Source: Pyrenophora tritici-repentis (taxonomy: Eukaryota; Ascomycota; Dothideomycetes; Pleosporales; Pleosporaceae). Taken from it: a stretch of DNA of 64,000 bases. The stretch is from contig NC_089395.1 in the NCBI RefSeq assembly GCF_003171515.1, positions 248,001 through 312,000 on the forward strand, in the 5' to 3' direction. Position numbers and translations under genes: made by a program. The notes beneath the pieces are model-generated. The model did not search any database, was not told where the DNA came from, and saw only the letters and a program-made list of their open reading frames with translations. This document shows positions 53,644 through 64,000 of this stretch, piece by piece. How positions within the stretch are numbered: the first letter of the stretch is position 1; every line of letters begins with the position of its first letter.

Positions 53644-55649
53644 TTGTTTGTTTTGTTCGGACGGCCGTTTGGACAGTTTGAGTTTGACAGTGACTGTGAC
53701 AGTGACAAGTTTGGACTTGCACGGATACTGGTGCCGGGCAGAAGAAACATGTTGACGCCACACGGACGAAGCAAAAGAAGAAAATATGAAAGAAAAAAAT
53801 CCGCAGCGGTGAAACGGCGCCACGTGGTTGATAATTGCATTTTTTTAACACAGACTTGCTTGACTTGTGAGCTTAGCCTGTAACTTTCAAGATTTGGTAG
53901 AAAACTGGTTTGAGATTGAGTGAGATTATGTGTGGGTATTTTTACTGCGTGACTGCGTGACTACATACATGACTGCTTCACTTATGCACTCCTTCCTTCT
54001 CTGTCGCATGCTAAGCTTTTGTGGGGGTGCTTGATGTTAGAATGGGAAAGGGGAAGGGGAAAGGGGAAAGAACGATGAAAGGAGAAATCGGGGTGGATAA
54101 GGAGAGGGTTGGGAAAGAAAGGAGAGAGAGTTGGAATGGTTAATTAAACGTGGATGTAAACTTCAAACTTAAACTTAAACTTAAATGTAAAGGGGGATAG
54201 AGTTTCATACTAACCAACCAGCGAGTGTGTGTGTGTAGCTAATAGGGTGCGTAGTATAGTATAGTATAACAACGATAAACAGACGACGACGTTGTTAATC
54301 AAGAACTTTTGGTAGTAATAGTGATTTGGATGCATAGTTGATTAAAACTTTTAGTAAACAGTAAACACAGGTTAACTATGCATCAAAACATTTAACTAGT
54401 AAACAGCATCAACGTTACATAATATAGTACCACCCAAACACTTTTCTAGTATGGATACAACAACAGTATTTGCGGGTTAATCAGACTTGTGATGGTACAA
54501 TGCTTGGGGGTTAATCCGATTCAAATTCATGCTTTGCAAGTTCGCAAGTCACAAGTCGCAAGTCGCAAGTCGCAAGTCGCAGATTGTGATACAAGAGCAA
54601 TGCAAAAACACCAAATTCAAAACTCAAAAAACCCTCAATCATCAATATTCTTCTTCTTCTTTCAGCTGCTGCATCTGCATCCTTGGTATAGAGAAAAATC
54701 TCGTCGAATTGAATTTCGAACCAAACCAAACCAAACATATCAATCGATCAAAAGATAGGGGACGTCATAATCCCCCCCCGTCCCCTCCCCAGTCCAGTCA
54801 GTTTCCAGTTTCTCTCTCTCTCACACACAAAAAAGTAAAACTCCTTCAAAAAAAAACCCCTCATTTACGCCAATTGGGTTCTGTCATCCATAACAGACAC
54901 TCTTTCTTTCTTTCTTTCTCAGTCTCTCTCGATTGGAAACAACGACGCAAGATAGGCAAGGCAAAACCGCAACTTTGATGAATAAATTTGAGAGCCCATT
55001 GTTGGTGTGGTATAATATCGCAAAAATGTGGTAGAGGCAGGCATAGCAAACACACAAACAAAAAAGCTGCGATATAGAATGAAGCCAGCCCTCCCACGCG
55101 CACTTTGTAAAACGTAAACACAAACCCTAGCCTAAGTGGGAGAAAACCTCCCCAGATAAAAAGATGCCATTTGATTTGTTCGTCAAAAGCTAAAAAAAAG
55201 AAATTGTGGTTTGGGTATGGGGTGGTGGTGGTGGTGGTGTGTGCTTGTTGTAGCAGCAAGCTGTTGTCGATGTGGTGGAGAGAGAATGCTGAATTGCACA
55301 TGTTTGTTGATGGTGAGAGAGCAAAGAAACGAAACGAAAAGAAAGAAAAGACGAAAAAACGCCGGAATTTGCCCCAGTTCCTGTGCCGCTATGCAGAAGA
55401 TGCTCGTAAACGCGGTTAATGTGATGTTTGTGTCGTGTGCGCGAAAGGTAAGGATAGATGAAGGTGGTGGTGGTGGTGGTGGTAGTAGCGATGGCCCAGT
55501 CAATAAGTGAGACAAAAGACCATCATGATGGCGTGGTAGTGCGGATTCGAAAGGCGCGTAGCGTCCATGATGCGTCGGGGGTTGGGAACAAGGCCGACGT
55601 GGTGTAAGCTGACGGTGCTCATCAGGTGAGCGAGTGGGCGCTCTGATTG
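53644..55649. other. Low-complexity intergenic region
   Basis: No gene recognised. It holds GA-rich runs (54040-54130), TTAAAC repeats (54165-54185), TAGTATAG repeats (54255), a GCAAGTC 7-bp repeat (54543-54582), CT runs (54815, 54900) and a GGT run (55217-55240). Confidence 0.55.
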
Positions 55650-56278
55650 TTATTTGATGCTTCGGCCCTTGCCCTTGACCTTTGAAGCTTTGCCGGCACC
55701 GGCCGACGTCAACTTGCTTGTTTGCATCAGCTCGCCAATATATCTGGGCAAAGTCAGCAAGTGCAACGGCGACAAGGAACACTAAAGGAACACATACGAT
55801 TGTAGGAATTTGTTGCCGCCCTCGAGCTTTTCGTGCTCCGTCTTGACCACTTCGACGCGATCGACAATTTCCATGAGGCTGGCTTGGAGGGCTTTGGCTT
55901 GTCTGGCGGAGGGGTTAGCTTGATTGGATGGGTGTGGGGGGAGGCCTACTCTATCAAGGCTTGCCGAGCATCCTGGCCCATCTTCTCGATTTCTTCGCTA
56001 CTTCGGCGAGGGCTCATGGTGCGGGCGTCGCCGTCGTCGTACTCCTCCTCTTCCTCCTTCATCTCGACGTTGGGGCTGTCGCGGGGTATTATGATGGTGC
56101 CGCTCGATTTTCGGCTCCCTAGACGGGGCCGCTGCAGTGTGGGGTCGGTCTTCATGTCCTGTTCGCTGACGGACGAGGTTGACGACGAGGTTGACATGTC
56201 GTCGGAGTTGTAGTTGGGATGGCCGTCGTCTTGGGTTGAAGTAGGCGGGTACTCGTTGACGGAAATGTGCGGGTTCAT
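55650..56278 (-). CDS. Short coiled-coil protein (SCOC) family (3 exons)
   Basis: Exons 56278-55950, 55902-55798 and 55743-55650; introns 47 and 54 nt; 175 residues. The N-terminal half is acidic and Ser-rich, with RKSSGTIIIPRDSPN. The C-terminal half is the SCOC-like coiled coil (QALIEQAKALQASLMEIVDRVEVVKTEHEKLE) ending in the hallmark FLQSYIGELMQTSKL, comparable with the SCOC QYIENLMSASS end. SCOC binds Arl1/Arl3 GTPases at the Golgi and takes part in autophagy control in animals; a Golgi role is inferred. The tail KVKGKGRSIK is basic. The ATG at 56278 is the first real one. Confidence 0.85.
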
Positions 56279-59040
56279 TGCAAGAGACAGTATAGTGCGG
56301 CTCTGAGGGAGTAGGTCTGAGAATGGAGCCAGGTGGGCGAGCGTCGGCAAGAGTATGCCGTGGGTGGGTTTAGGCCAAGACCAAGGCACACGGATGAAGG
56401 ATGCTAGAAGGGTGGGCCCCTGGGATGCGCTAACCAGATGATGCTTCAGGGTCTTCCGAGACGAGAATCCCTGCTGGTGGTAGCGTGGAATGTGTGGGAG
56501 AAGGTTGGGCGTGCAGCGAAGACGGCCGGGGTGGCGGCGGCGAAATGCTCAGTTGCGAAGGTGCTATGACTACAAGGCACGTATAATCGAAGGCCGAAGA
56601 GACTGACTTGTGCGCCCTTGTTGCGTGATGCAGCCGATTGTCAGTCTCGACGGGTTTGCGCTGGCTTGATCGGCAGGGTGATGAAGCGGTCAATTAGCGT
56701 ATTAGCGTACGAGGTGGCCGAACTGTGTCCACGAACAATAACGTGGTAGTGAGGTGGTGGTGCAGAGTGGAGAGGGAAGTGGACTGGGACAGTGAGAGAA
56801 ACAGTGGACCGGGGCGATGTTGTGATTTTGATTTTTCTGCCTGGGGGAGTAATAGATGACCGTGGCCGTGACGGTGACTATGCTGCCGCTGATTACTGCA
56901 CACTCGACGCGGCGGCCGAGTGTGGCATGACGTCGTCCGCGCGGTGCGAGACATGGGCGTGATGATCAATGCCCCATTCATCCATGTCCCACCAATGCAC
57001 ACAACACGCACGGAGACTGCTGCTGGGTGCGGGCGGCTGACATCATTTCTCACTTGCCGCTGTTCCGTCACGCGCCATAGTTGTAGCATCAGTACGAACT
57101 GCGAAGACTGGCGACGACTTATTTTCTATAGTATACATTCGTGGTGGTGGTGGTGGTGGTGGTGGTGGTGGTGAGTGTAGTAACATCAGATGCAAAAATA
57201 AACTGCCTCGCACATGACATGTCCAATCATGTCCATGATATCAAACCAATCATGCCCCGTCGGCGCCCAACTACGAGAGCAGAGAGTGGGCCTTTGTGTT
57301 CACGCGCACATGTGTCCTCGCTGATCCTTCTTTGTTTGCAACCCAGAGCCGTTTCGTCCAGCATGAGCAGGCAAACCAAATCGATACAAGATCGGCTAAG
57401 AGGACCCTGCGGCGGCGTTGGCCTGCCACTTTCGCAACCATGGCATTCCACTTTGCCGTTGCGGCCAGTAAGTACGAGTACCCGCTGCCACCCTCTGCCT
57501 GCAGCCATGCCGTCGTGTGGACGGGGGGGGGCGCCCGTCTGCTACTGTATGTACAGTCCACTCCTATCTTTCTGCCAACTGTCAACGGCCGCGCATTTGC
57601 GGCGCATCAACCGCCGCACTGCAAGTGCAAGGCTGCTTGTCCCATGTCGACCAAGTTTGATCATCCCCCCCTGGTCTCTGACTGACCCCTCGCCCGTCTC
57701 CTTCTCTTTATTCGACAAGCCAAGACCATGTCCTGTGCCCTGGCCACTCGATGGGACATATCCCGCCTCCGCCGCATCTGGTAGCATGGTAGTGGTAGTG
57801 GTAGTGGTAGCAGCACTCGAGCACTGGCTCCCAAGCCTCCTCATAGTTTGGGAAACGGCGATCGCCACAATCAATGACGTACAGCCCGCGACCTCACTGG
57901 CTTACCCGCGCCCAGTTATCAATACGTCGTTTCAGCCTGTACTGCTCCACCACGCCGGTGCGATCCGCATCTCGCCAAGCCCCCTTGGAGGTGTTGGAGA
58001 AGACGCAACCCAACGCTCAATAGGTCACCGCTGTTCTGTCCGCCGACGATCCCTCGGGAATACGGCTCTTAGGGGAATAGAAGCAGCAATGAACATGTTT
58101 TCTTATGAGAGTATACACGCGGCAACATCCGGTCCGCTGCTTGGTCCAAATTCGGTCCGCCGTCGTTGCGTCGACAATGCGCCTGCACCACGACGCGTCC
58201 GCGCCTGCCTCGCCAGCGTAACACGTTTGTATTGACCCGACGATCAATACGGGGTCGTACTCAAGAGAGAGCCTCTGACTGCAGGGAGGGCACATCAAAA
58301 ATGAATACGCGAGTCCCAGAGATCTGTGGGAATGCTTAGCCCACGCAGTACGGATGCTCGGTTCCCGTAAAAGGAGAATTGTGCATCAACCAGCGCGTAG
58401 ATCCCACTCACTCCCCATGCCCCGACGCCCTTCCCACTCCCGCCCCTACCCCTCCACTAAGCTTCCTCTCGTATTCCCTTCATTATGCCATCATCACGTC
58501 TTATTTTGCTAATTTTTTTTCCCAAACTCTGACCGCATGGCTCACCGGCCCCCGTTGCATCATCGATGCTCCTGCGCAGTTTCCACTTTTTGTTCTTCGG
58601 TGCTTCTCCAAGAAGCTGGTACCTGAATCATGTTTCTGCCAGTATCAAGGTCCCACCTGGGACACGTAACCAGCCGGATTGACATCGGCCCGACCACCTC
58701 ATGGCCAAAATTCTGCACCTCAGCAGCGTCCAAAGTGACACTTCATGACAGCTACAGTATTCCGTTATTGAATATTTCCACATCTGGTATTCGCATACTT
58801 TTCAAACAAGGCTGGATTTGCCGTTGTTGCGCCGGAGTCCTAGCACCTTGTCGACGTCCTGGGTCAACGTCCGGTAGGGGTAGGGCTGCACTCAACGGCC
58901 GCCCTTCGGAGAGTCCCGCTCCGTGTGTTGCAACTAAGGCGCCGTCGTCGTTGACCTGTCGCACTTTGGAGAGCTGTCATCCATGACGACTAGTCGTCAG
59001 TACAGCTGACCGCACGCTACGTAGTTCATCAGCGCTTACT
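56279..59040. other. Gene-poor region
   Basis: No gene recognised. A long frame at 57141-58235 begins inside a GGT microsatellite and lacks an ATG at that end. Confidence 0.5.
57141..57172 (+). repeat. (GGT)n microsatellite
   Basis: About ten GGT units in a row. Confidence 0.95.
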
Positions 59041-59577
59041 TTAGTCTTGTAAGCATTCGACTTGGCCGTTCTGCCTATATTTCACTGTATTGCTTTCATC
59101 GAAGCGACAATAAGCTTCATAGCTTGCCTGCTCATGTCAAGACGGCTTTTATCGAGTCGTTCTGATCTCTACTGTCACCTGCACAGGTCATGGCTAGGTC
59201 CTTAAGTAGGAGCCAAAGCCTGCCTCGCTAGCTTTGCTGGCACCTACCAGAGGTTTGCTCTTGTATGTCACTCCATTGCTTTTATCGAGGCGACTATAAG
59301 AATCATCATAGCTTGCGCACTCAACAAGAAGGGTTTTGTCTATGTGTCCAGGTCTACTATCACTTGCACAGGTCATGGTCAGGTCCTCAACCTATAAGCT
59401 AAAACCTATCTCACTGCCTTTGCCGGCACACCTACTAGAACTGCTCTCTTGTATGTCACTGCACTGCTTCTATCGAGGCATCTAGGGCTCTATCTCACCT
59501 ATACAGATCTTGGCCAAGTCTTCAACCTACAAGCCCTAGCCTGCCTCACTACATTTGCCGGCACACCTACTAGAGAT
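59041..59577 (+). repeat. Three degenerate tandem repeats upstream of secreted-protein cluster
   Basis: Units at about 59041-59251, 59252-59445 and 59446-59577 share TTGTATGTCACT, CTTTTATCGAGGCGAC, TGCACAGGTCATGG, CTCACT..TTTGCCGGCACAC and CTACTAGAG segments. The last unit is shortened. No open frame runs through them. Confidence 0.7.
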
Positions 59578-59644
59578 GTTTTCTTCTGCGCCTGTATACT
59601 GCCGTCTGCGTAAAACTCAGTCAGTTGTTGAGAAGCTTTTGAAT

Positions 59645-59653
59645 TATATAAAT
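59645..59653 (+). promoter_or_regulatory. TATA box of the first secreted-protein gene
   Basis: TATATAAAT, 115 bp upstream of the ATG at 59768. Confidence 0.55.
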
Positions 59654-59767
59654 TTGACCATGGCTGTGAACTTTATCTTGATCGTCCAACTTCCCAAACA
59701 CAATCAGCACTACACATCCTACACGCAAATCATACACACGTCCCCACACGCAAATCTCCTCATCAAC

Positions 59768-60140
59768 ATGAAAGACTTGGGATACCTCGTCCTTCTCGTG
59801 GCTGCGACAGTCACCACAGCCGCGCCCCTCACATCCTCTCCCCAAGACACATCACCATCTCTCAACCACCTAGAAGCCAGAAGAAAGGTAGATTAGTCCT
59901 TTTGTGTGTAATCGACAACATCTAATTTTTTTTCCCCAATAGAAAAAGTATTGCTGGGATGGCGGTATAGCGTGTTACTACGAGAATGGCCAGTGTTTCT
60001 GGCACGAGTGCACGTGGTGTACGTGTCAGCCGCAAATAGAAGATATCATTGGTGGTAATCTGGCTGTCAATCGTGAACGTCGTGATTGTCAGCACTCGGA
60101 TGATAGGGATCTTGGATGTCAAATTGTCGTGTACGATTGA
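59768..60140 (+). CDS. Small secreted cysteine-rich protein 1 (effector-like, 2 exons)
   Basis: Exons 59768-59887 and 59943-60140, intron 55 nt, phase 0, 105 residues. A signal peptide (MKDLGYLVLLVAATVTTAA, cleavage near residue 20) is followed by a short Ser/Thr/Pro-rich pro-segment. A dibasic ARRKKK stretch, a Kex2-type processing site, spans the exon junction. The mature part of about 63 residues has eight cysteines, as for four disulfides. Small size, secretion, paired Cys and a position beside repeats match the usual profile of fungal effector candidates. No known toxin or effector family is recognised. Not clearly homologous to the next two genes, except for layout and intron position. 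Confidence 0.72.
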
Positions 60141-60207
60141 TTGGGGTGGATTGGCGGATTGGCTGTGCTTATGGGGGTGGGAAAAGTTTGATAACTATCT
60201 ATAACTA

Positions 60208-60450
60208 TTGTGTTTGAATTTATGTCTATTTGCTTTTTTTACTGTCCATCAGACACCAGCCAACCGCAATCCAATGTCATGGAAACCTCCGGGTCAACCA
60301 TGTTATCCAAGTATACCGCAATCATCAACTTGGGCGAAAATCAAGCTTTCTTACTGTCATCTATACCCAATAGAGCGTACATGTGAAACAAGTCAGCTAT
60401 ACGAAGGTGGCTCGTGTTGTTGCCAAGATCTTACCCCAAGACATGATTGA
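60208..60450 (+). other. Possible exon of another Cys-rich secreted protein
   Basis: An open frame of about 80 codons has no ATG. A plausible acceptor (ACTGTCCATCAG) ends near 60254. Downstream it has seven cysteines in the full frame, including a Cys triplet (GGSCCCQD) near the end. It might be the second exon of a decayed member of the cluster. No first exon was found. Confidence 0.3.
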
Positions 60451-60646
60451 GTCTTTGCAATCAGCTCTAGTGGAAAGCGTCTGGGTCCTATTGGGAATCG
60501 AATGGAAGTTCAACTCGTTTTCAATAATGTCCATGGTAGATCTAAGCGTGTGCCAGGACACGGCATCTTGGTATGCCTCCTTTCTTTACGCTCGCAGCAA
60601 GCCATGTTGGAAAACCTTATCCCGCTCTTACCGCACAGTAGGAAGG

Positions 60647-60655
60647 TATATAAAG
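60647..60655 (+). promoter_or_regulatory. TATA box of secreted-protein gene 2
   Basis: TATATAAAG, preceded by CCCGCTCTTACC, both conserved in unit 2. Also shared downstream is the CGCATTTACGAAA motif. Confidence 0.65.
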
Positions 60656-60820
60656 GACTACTGTGCGTTACTCAATCGGAGTGATACTCCAATCTCCAGC
60701 TGAAGTTCTCACACACAATCGTTCTGTTCGCATTTACGAAACAGACTACGTTCTTGGTCTACCTAAATCTACAACAACAACAACAACTACACAACATACC
60801 CCTTCTCCAACAAGCCCAAC

Positions 60821-61287
60821 ATGAAGCTCTGATGAAGGTGGAGAAACGTGCGTGAACTTGTTGTATTGGAGCTACGGGAGGAGTGAGAATATCTATGGTG
60901 CGCGCACGGAGCAGCTGACTAATCAGTGTCTGGCCAATCAGAGCACGGGAAGCCTGATTCACCGTGAATACTAGTGAAGGCTCTTACCGCGTCTCGACAA
61001 GCTCGCCATCATCTCTACCGTCATTCTTGGAGCTGTCCCCGCACTCGCAGGCACGAAATGGTGGTGTGAATGGCCAGACTCTGGAGTGGTAGAAAGAGGA
61101 TGCCATCATTACAACCTTCGCCGTGTAAGACATGTGTCCCAACAGATACATGACCCATGTCAAACTAATGCTTTTATTCTAGGTTGCCAAAGGAACCTGT
61201 TGTGTATCCACCAAAGCTGACGAAGCAAACATGAGGATAATCTGTAAGGAGGCTGACGGCAAGCCTAACAAGGGTGGAACTTGCTAG
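60821..61287 (+). pseudogene. Small secreted cysteine-rich protein 2, disrupted by a solo LTR
   Basis: The ATG at 60821 is followed by two more codons, then by a 170-bp solo LTR that gives a TGA at once. The rest resumes at 61005 in the same frame: signal-peptide core, then a mature part. Exon 1 ends at 61124, the intron is 61125-61182 (58 nt) and exon 2 is 61183-61287. The pre-insertion protein would be 77 residues with six cysteines, including a CC pair and a C-terminal Cys. No in-frame ATG lies between the LTR and the signal peptide, so reinitiation would not restore secretion. Apart from the LTR the gene has no other lesion. Confidence 0.78.
60830..60999 (-). mobile_element. Solo LTR of the Copia-2 family
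   Basis: 170 bp, the same length as the Copia-2 LTRs and different at about four positions. A 5-bp target duplication AGCTC lies at 60825-60829 and 61000-61004. A solo LTR forms by recombination between the two LTRs of a full insertion. The strand is reported for consistency with the Copia-2 annotation, since this copy reads in the same direction. Confidence 0.95.
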
Positions 61288-61635
61288 AGAGTGGACAGGA
61301 ATAACTAGCCGTGGCAGAGGGCGAGCGGAAGATGGATTGAGGTTGAGGTTCGGGTTCACGGTATATAGGGAATGGGGATATCATCTCTTTCAATAACTCT
61401 GGCTTTCCAATCTCGCAGTCTGTGTCAGCCCTAGTGAAGCTTACTTTGTAGATTCTCTTGGTAGTACAACGTACAAAGCAGAAAGAAGAACCCAATTCTA
61501 GTTTAATGATAATTACCGTCGATCTAGACACCCAAGTCACAGTGTCTCGCACTACTTACTACTTTCGTCCACCCCGTGTTGGTAATTCCACGTATGTTGG
61601 GAATTTTATCCCGCTCTTACCTAATCGTGACAAGG

Positions 61636-61644
61636 TATATAAAG
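61636..61644 (+). promoter_or_regulatory. TATA box of secreted-protein gene 3
   Basis: TATATAAAG at the position matching 60647-60655. Confidence 0.65.
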
Positions 61645-61782
61645 AGTGGCACGCTAATCCAGTAGAAGTTCACACACGCCATTCTATTCGCATTTACGAA
61701 ATAAACTACCTTCTTTGGTCTAAATCTACAAAATAACAACAATGATAATAACGCAATATACCTCTTCTTTAACAAGCTAAAT

Positions 61783-62091
61783 ACGAAGCTCACTCTCGTC
61801 ATCTCTACTGTCTTTCTTGGGGCTGTCCCCGCACTCGCTCAACTAGGCGGCACGCGGTGGTGGTGTGAATGGGCAGATGCTGGTGAGGTAGTACGCGCAT
61901 GCACTATGAATGGACTTCCCCTTGTATGACTTTGTGTCCCAACCAAGATATACTAACCTACGTGCAAACTAATAGATATATTTTAGGCTGATTATGCAAC
62001 CTGTTGTTTATACACGTTCGATCAACAAGCTAAAATGAAGAAAATCTGTAGGGATAATAAGGCTACGGCTAACAGCCGTGGAAGTTGCTAG
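61783..62091 (+). pseudogene. Small secreted cysteine-rich protein 3, start codon lost (ACG)
   Basis: Paralogue of gene 2. Exons 61783-61923 and 61987-62091; intron 63 nt with a clear TACTAAC branch site; 81 residues if read from the ACG. The codon aligned with the gene 2 ATG is ACG, and no in-frame ATG lies upstream. The hydrophobic signal segment and six cysteines in the same order (WWCEW, one Cys, CC, Cys, C-terminal Cys) are kept. The frame and splice sites are intact. It is either a fresh pseudogene or relies on rare non-AUG initiation. Sequence outside the cysteines and signal peptide has diverged more than the frame has decayed, which suggests past selection. Confidence 0.7.
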
Positions 62092-62229
62092 AGAGGTGGC
62101 TGAGGCTGGGGGCTCACGGAAAAGATTGAGCTTTTCGGTTCGATTTCGATGCGGTTCACACGGGTTATATATAACTTGGGGAAGGGGACATCATCGCCTC
62201 TTTCAATGCTCCTAGCTTTTCAATCTCGT

Positions 62230-64000
62230 TGGACAGGGTTAGCCGTCAGCCAAGGACGTTGCATACAGCATAGGCCCTAACAATTCATGGTTCTTGCAAA
62301 GCCCACAATTGGGAAGCAAACGCGCTCCTAGCCTAGATAGGAATGAAAGCAGAGTGATAGCGAGTACCACAAGCTGCAATATTACCATTATCGAACATGA
62401 CGACCATTGGTGAAGCTTTCACGTTTGGAGCCACTGCTTGCAAGTGATAGGTCTGCATTAGCACTGGCATCCGTGTTGGCATCTTTATCGCTTCATTGGT
62501 GAGAAGCTGAATGAGAGAATACATGTAGAAATACTTTTGCCTGTCGCCTGGCGGTTTCACAAGGAGCCTCAAAGCGGAGTTTGAAGCGTCGAACGCTATA
62601 TGTCCTTGGTCCTGCTCCTGCCCTAGCCAGACGAACACTTGGTGCGCCCTAAACTACATCTTGCCCATTAGCACGACTTGTGCACTCCTAGGTATTCGTC
62701 TCATCCATGCAGATTGCGTCAATTTAGATGTAAGCCTTTTCAGGCAGGTGGACATGCCGCAAAGCCCACCATATATTGATAGAGCTCCGAACATACCTTT
62801 TCTAACTCATAACGATCGATCACGAGGCCTGAAGAAGTTGCAAGGAATAGTCACACCGACAGAACCCCCGAATGACGACGCGTCCCCTATAATGTCTCGA
62901 TATATAGTCGTGTGTGCGTGTGCGAACATACCGCGAATGTCTCCGATTATTGATGCGAGAAATTATTTGGAATCGGATGTCATAAGGATGGGTCGATTCT
63001 TTTTGCTTTCAGTCATATCTCCGTAAGCCTCGTGTTTTTTTTTGGGAGACCGTGAGACGGAGTGCGCTACGGATGTCCGACCTATCCCCCAGGCTGACGA
63101 CATTTCCCCGCGCAACTATAGCGCCGGACTGATTTCTTACCGCCTATCAGTGCGGGTGTCGAGTTTTACATGTTGACATGCAACCAGTTGGTCATTGTCC
63201 GGTGCCGTGTCTCATCTACGTCTGGAGTATGTCATGTCGCTGATTGCTGATGTGAACCGTCACGGCCAAGTCACATCGGCCGACGCGGTTTCTTATCGCC
63301 TCACAACTTCTGTTACTCGGCCCTTGCCTGGTTGAAGATCACCACTACCCCACTGCGGTCTGCAGGACGGTATTGATGCGGGTTGAGGGATAGCGTGTCG
63401 ATCTTGAAGCGCTTCGCATCTGTCCATCCGTCGATATTTCAAGTAACATTTACCGGTGTGTGTGGGCACCAATTGGAGAAATCCGGATTCCAGTGCTTTA
63501 TCTGGAGATGCGGAGACGGAGACTTAATATTGATACTATATCTGTCATGATGCTATATCTATCACTGGCGCTGGCAAGATGCCAGTATCAGCCCTCTCCC
63601 GGTGAACTATAACCAGGGACTACTTTTAGCCCGGTTGCGTGCTCGGTGGTCAAAACACCAGTTTCCCTACAAGCATCTCAAACGTTGGCTGGGATTTCGC
63701 GTTATTGAATTCCGTGGATGGATCGTTTCAAGTTGTCAAGTGTCAGGTCAAGTGTCAGGTCAAGTGTCAGGGATGTCAAGGCTGACTGCCTTCTCGGCAT
63801 TGCGTCACTGAAATCAATTCGTGGCCCAAGCTCAAGCTTCTGCTCAAGCTGAACAATACAACCTCAGCATCGCGACTGGTGCTGCGGGAACCTTTTCGCG
63901 GAGATACCTTGTTTCCTTGTCTGATCGACTATTGATCTCTTTTGCCGTTGCTGAGTAAGAGCGCGCAGCTACCCCACCATGCACGGCATCATCGAGCTCT
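62230..64000. other. Gene-poor right end
   Basis: No gene recognised. Frames at 62333-62638 (minus) and 62661-63026 (plus) lack motifs, and the minus one has no ATG start. Confidence 0.45.
63736..63771 (+). repeat. 12-bp tandem repeat
   Basis: Three copies of TCAAGTGTCAGG. Confidence 0.95.

Larger units (their letters stand above)
60603..61415 (+). repeat. Tandem duplication, unit 1 (with solo LTR)
   Basis: Matches 61592-62229 with many substitutions. It includes promoter, both exons, the intron and the 3' flank. Without the LTR and its duplication, unit 1 is about 640 bp, like unit 2. Confidence 0.8.
61592..62229 (+). repeat. Tandem duplication, unit 2
   Basis: Second copy of the unit at 60603-61415, with the same promoter landmarks and 3' flank (TTTCAAT..CTTTTCAATCTCG). 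Confidence 0.8.

Noticed and set aside
57141..58235. 364-codon plus-strand frame
   Set aside because: It begins inside a GGT microsatellite without an ATG, has poly-Val runs and no motif, and is probably chance.
62140..62160. GGTTCGATTTC resembling a tRNA B box
   Set aside because: No matching A box or cloverleaf around it.
62333..62638. 101-codon minus-strand frame near the right end
   Set aside because: No ATG start, no motif and no homology that I recognise.

Overview
The window is nuclear DNA from a filamentous ascomycete. Genes have short introns (47-65 nt, GT..AG, CTAAC-like branch points) and strongly fungal families: a Crh/Kre6-like GH16 enzyme, a type 2 glycosyltransferase, a pisatin-demethylase-like P450 and small secreted Cys-rich proteins. 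The transposon set (Copia, chromodomain Gypsy, hAT, Tad-like LINE) and gene content suggest a Dothideomycete of the Pleosporales, perhaps Pyrenophora-like. The species is inference, not proof.

Bases 1-24,400 are a nested transposon block that can be read in order. A LINE 3' end (1-6,252) is split by Copia-1 (771-6,160, TSD AAAAC). An old Copia remnant is split by Gypsy-1 (6,271-13,038, TSD ACAAG). A minus-strand hAT element (hAT-2) is split by hAT-1 (14,178-17,479, TSD CTAATGGT) and by Copia-2 (17,819-22,972, TSD CAAGT). Three copies of a hAT-type MITE sit in these elements: one cuts the hAT-1 transposase, one cuts Copia-2 pol, and one lies at a chimeric junction. LTR pairs look identical by eye, so the insertions are young. 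Gypsy-1 looks complete: gag, a canonical -1 slippery site, pol with chromodomain, and an antisense Zn2Cys6-like gene.

Bases 24,800-56,300 are a gene-rich euchromatic stretch: kelch protein, coilin-like protein, MetE-like enzyme, P450, GH16 membrane enzyme, GT2 glycosyltransferase, F-box-like protein, CTNNBL1, DUS3, BAP31-like, amidase and SCOC-like protein. Several pairs are divergent and share a promoter region (kelch/coilin, GH16/GT2, F-box/CTNNBL1, DUS3/BAP31). GH16 and GT2 both act on cell-surface polysaccharide.

Bases 56,300-64,000 are gene-poor. They hold degenerate tandem repeats and a cluster of small secreted cysteine-rich protein genes. One is intact (59,768-60,140). Two more are tandem duplicates, one broken after codon 3 by a solo LTR of the Copia-2 family (TSD AGCTC) and one lacking its ATG. 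This effector-like birth-and-inactivation cluster, together with the antisense Zn-cluster gene in Gypsy-1, is the most interesting content.
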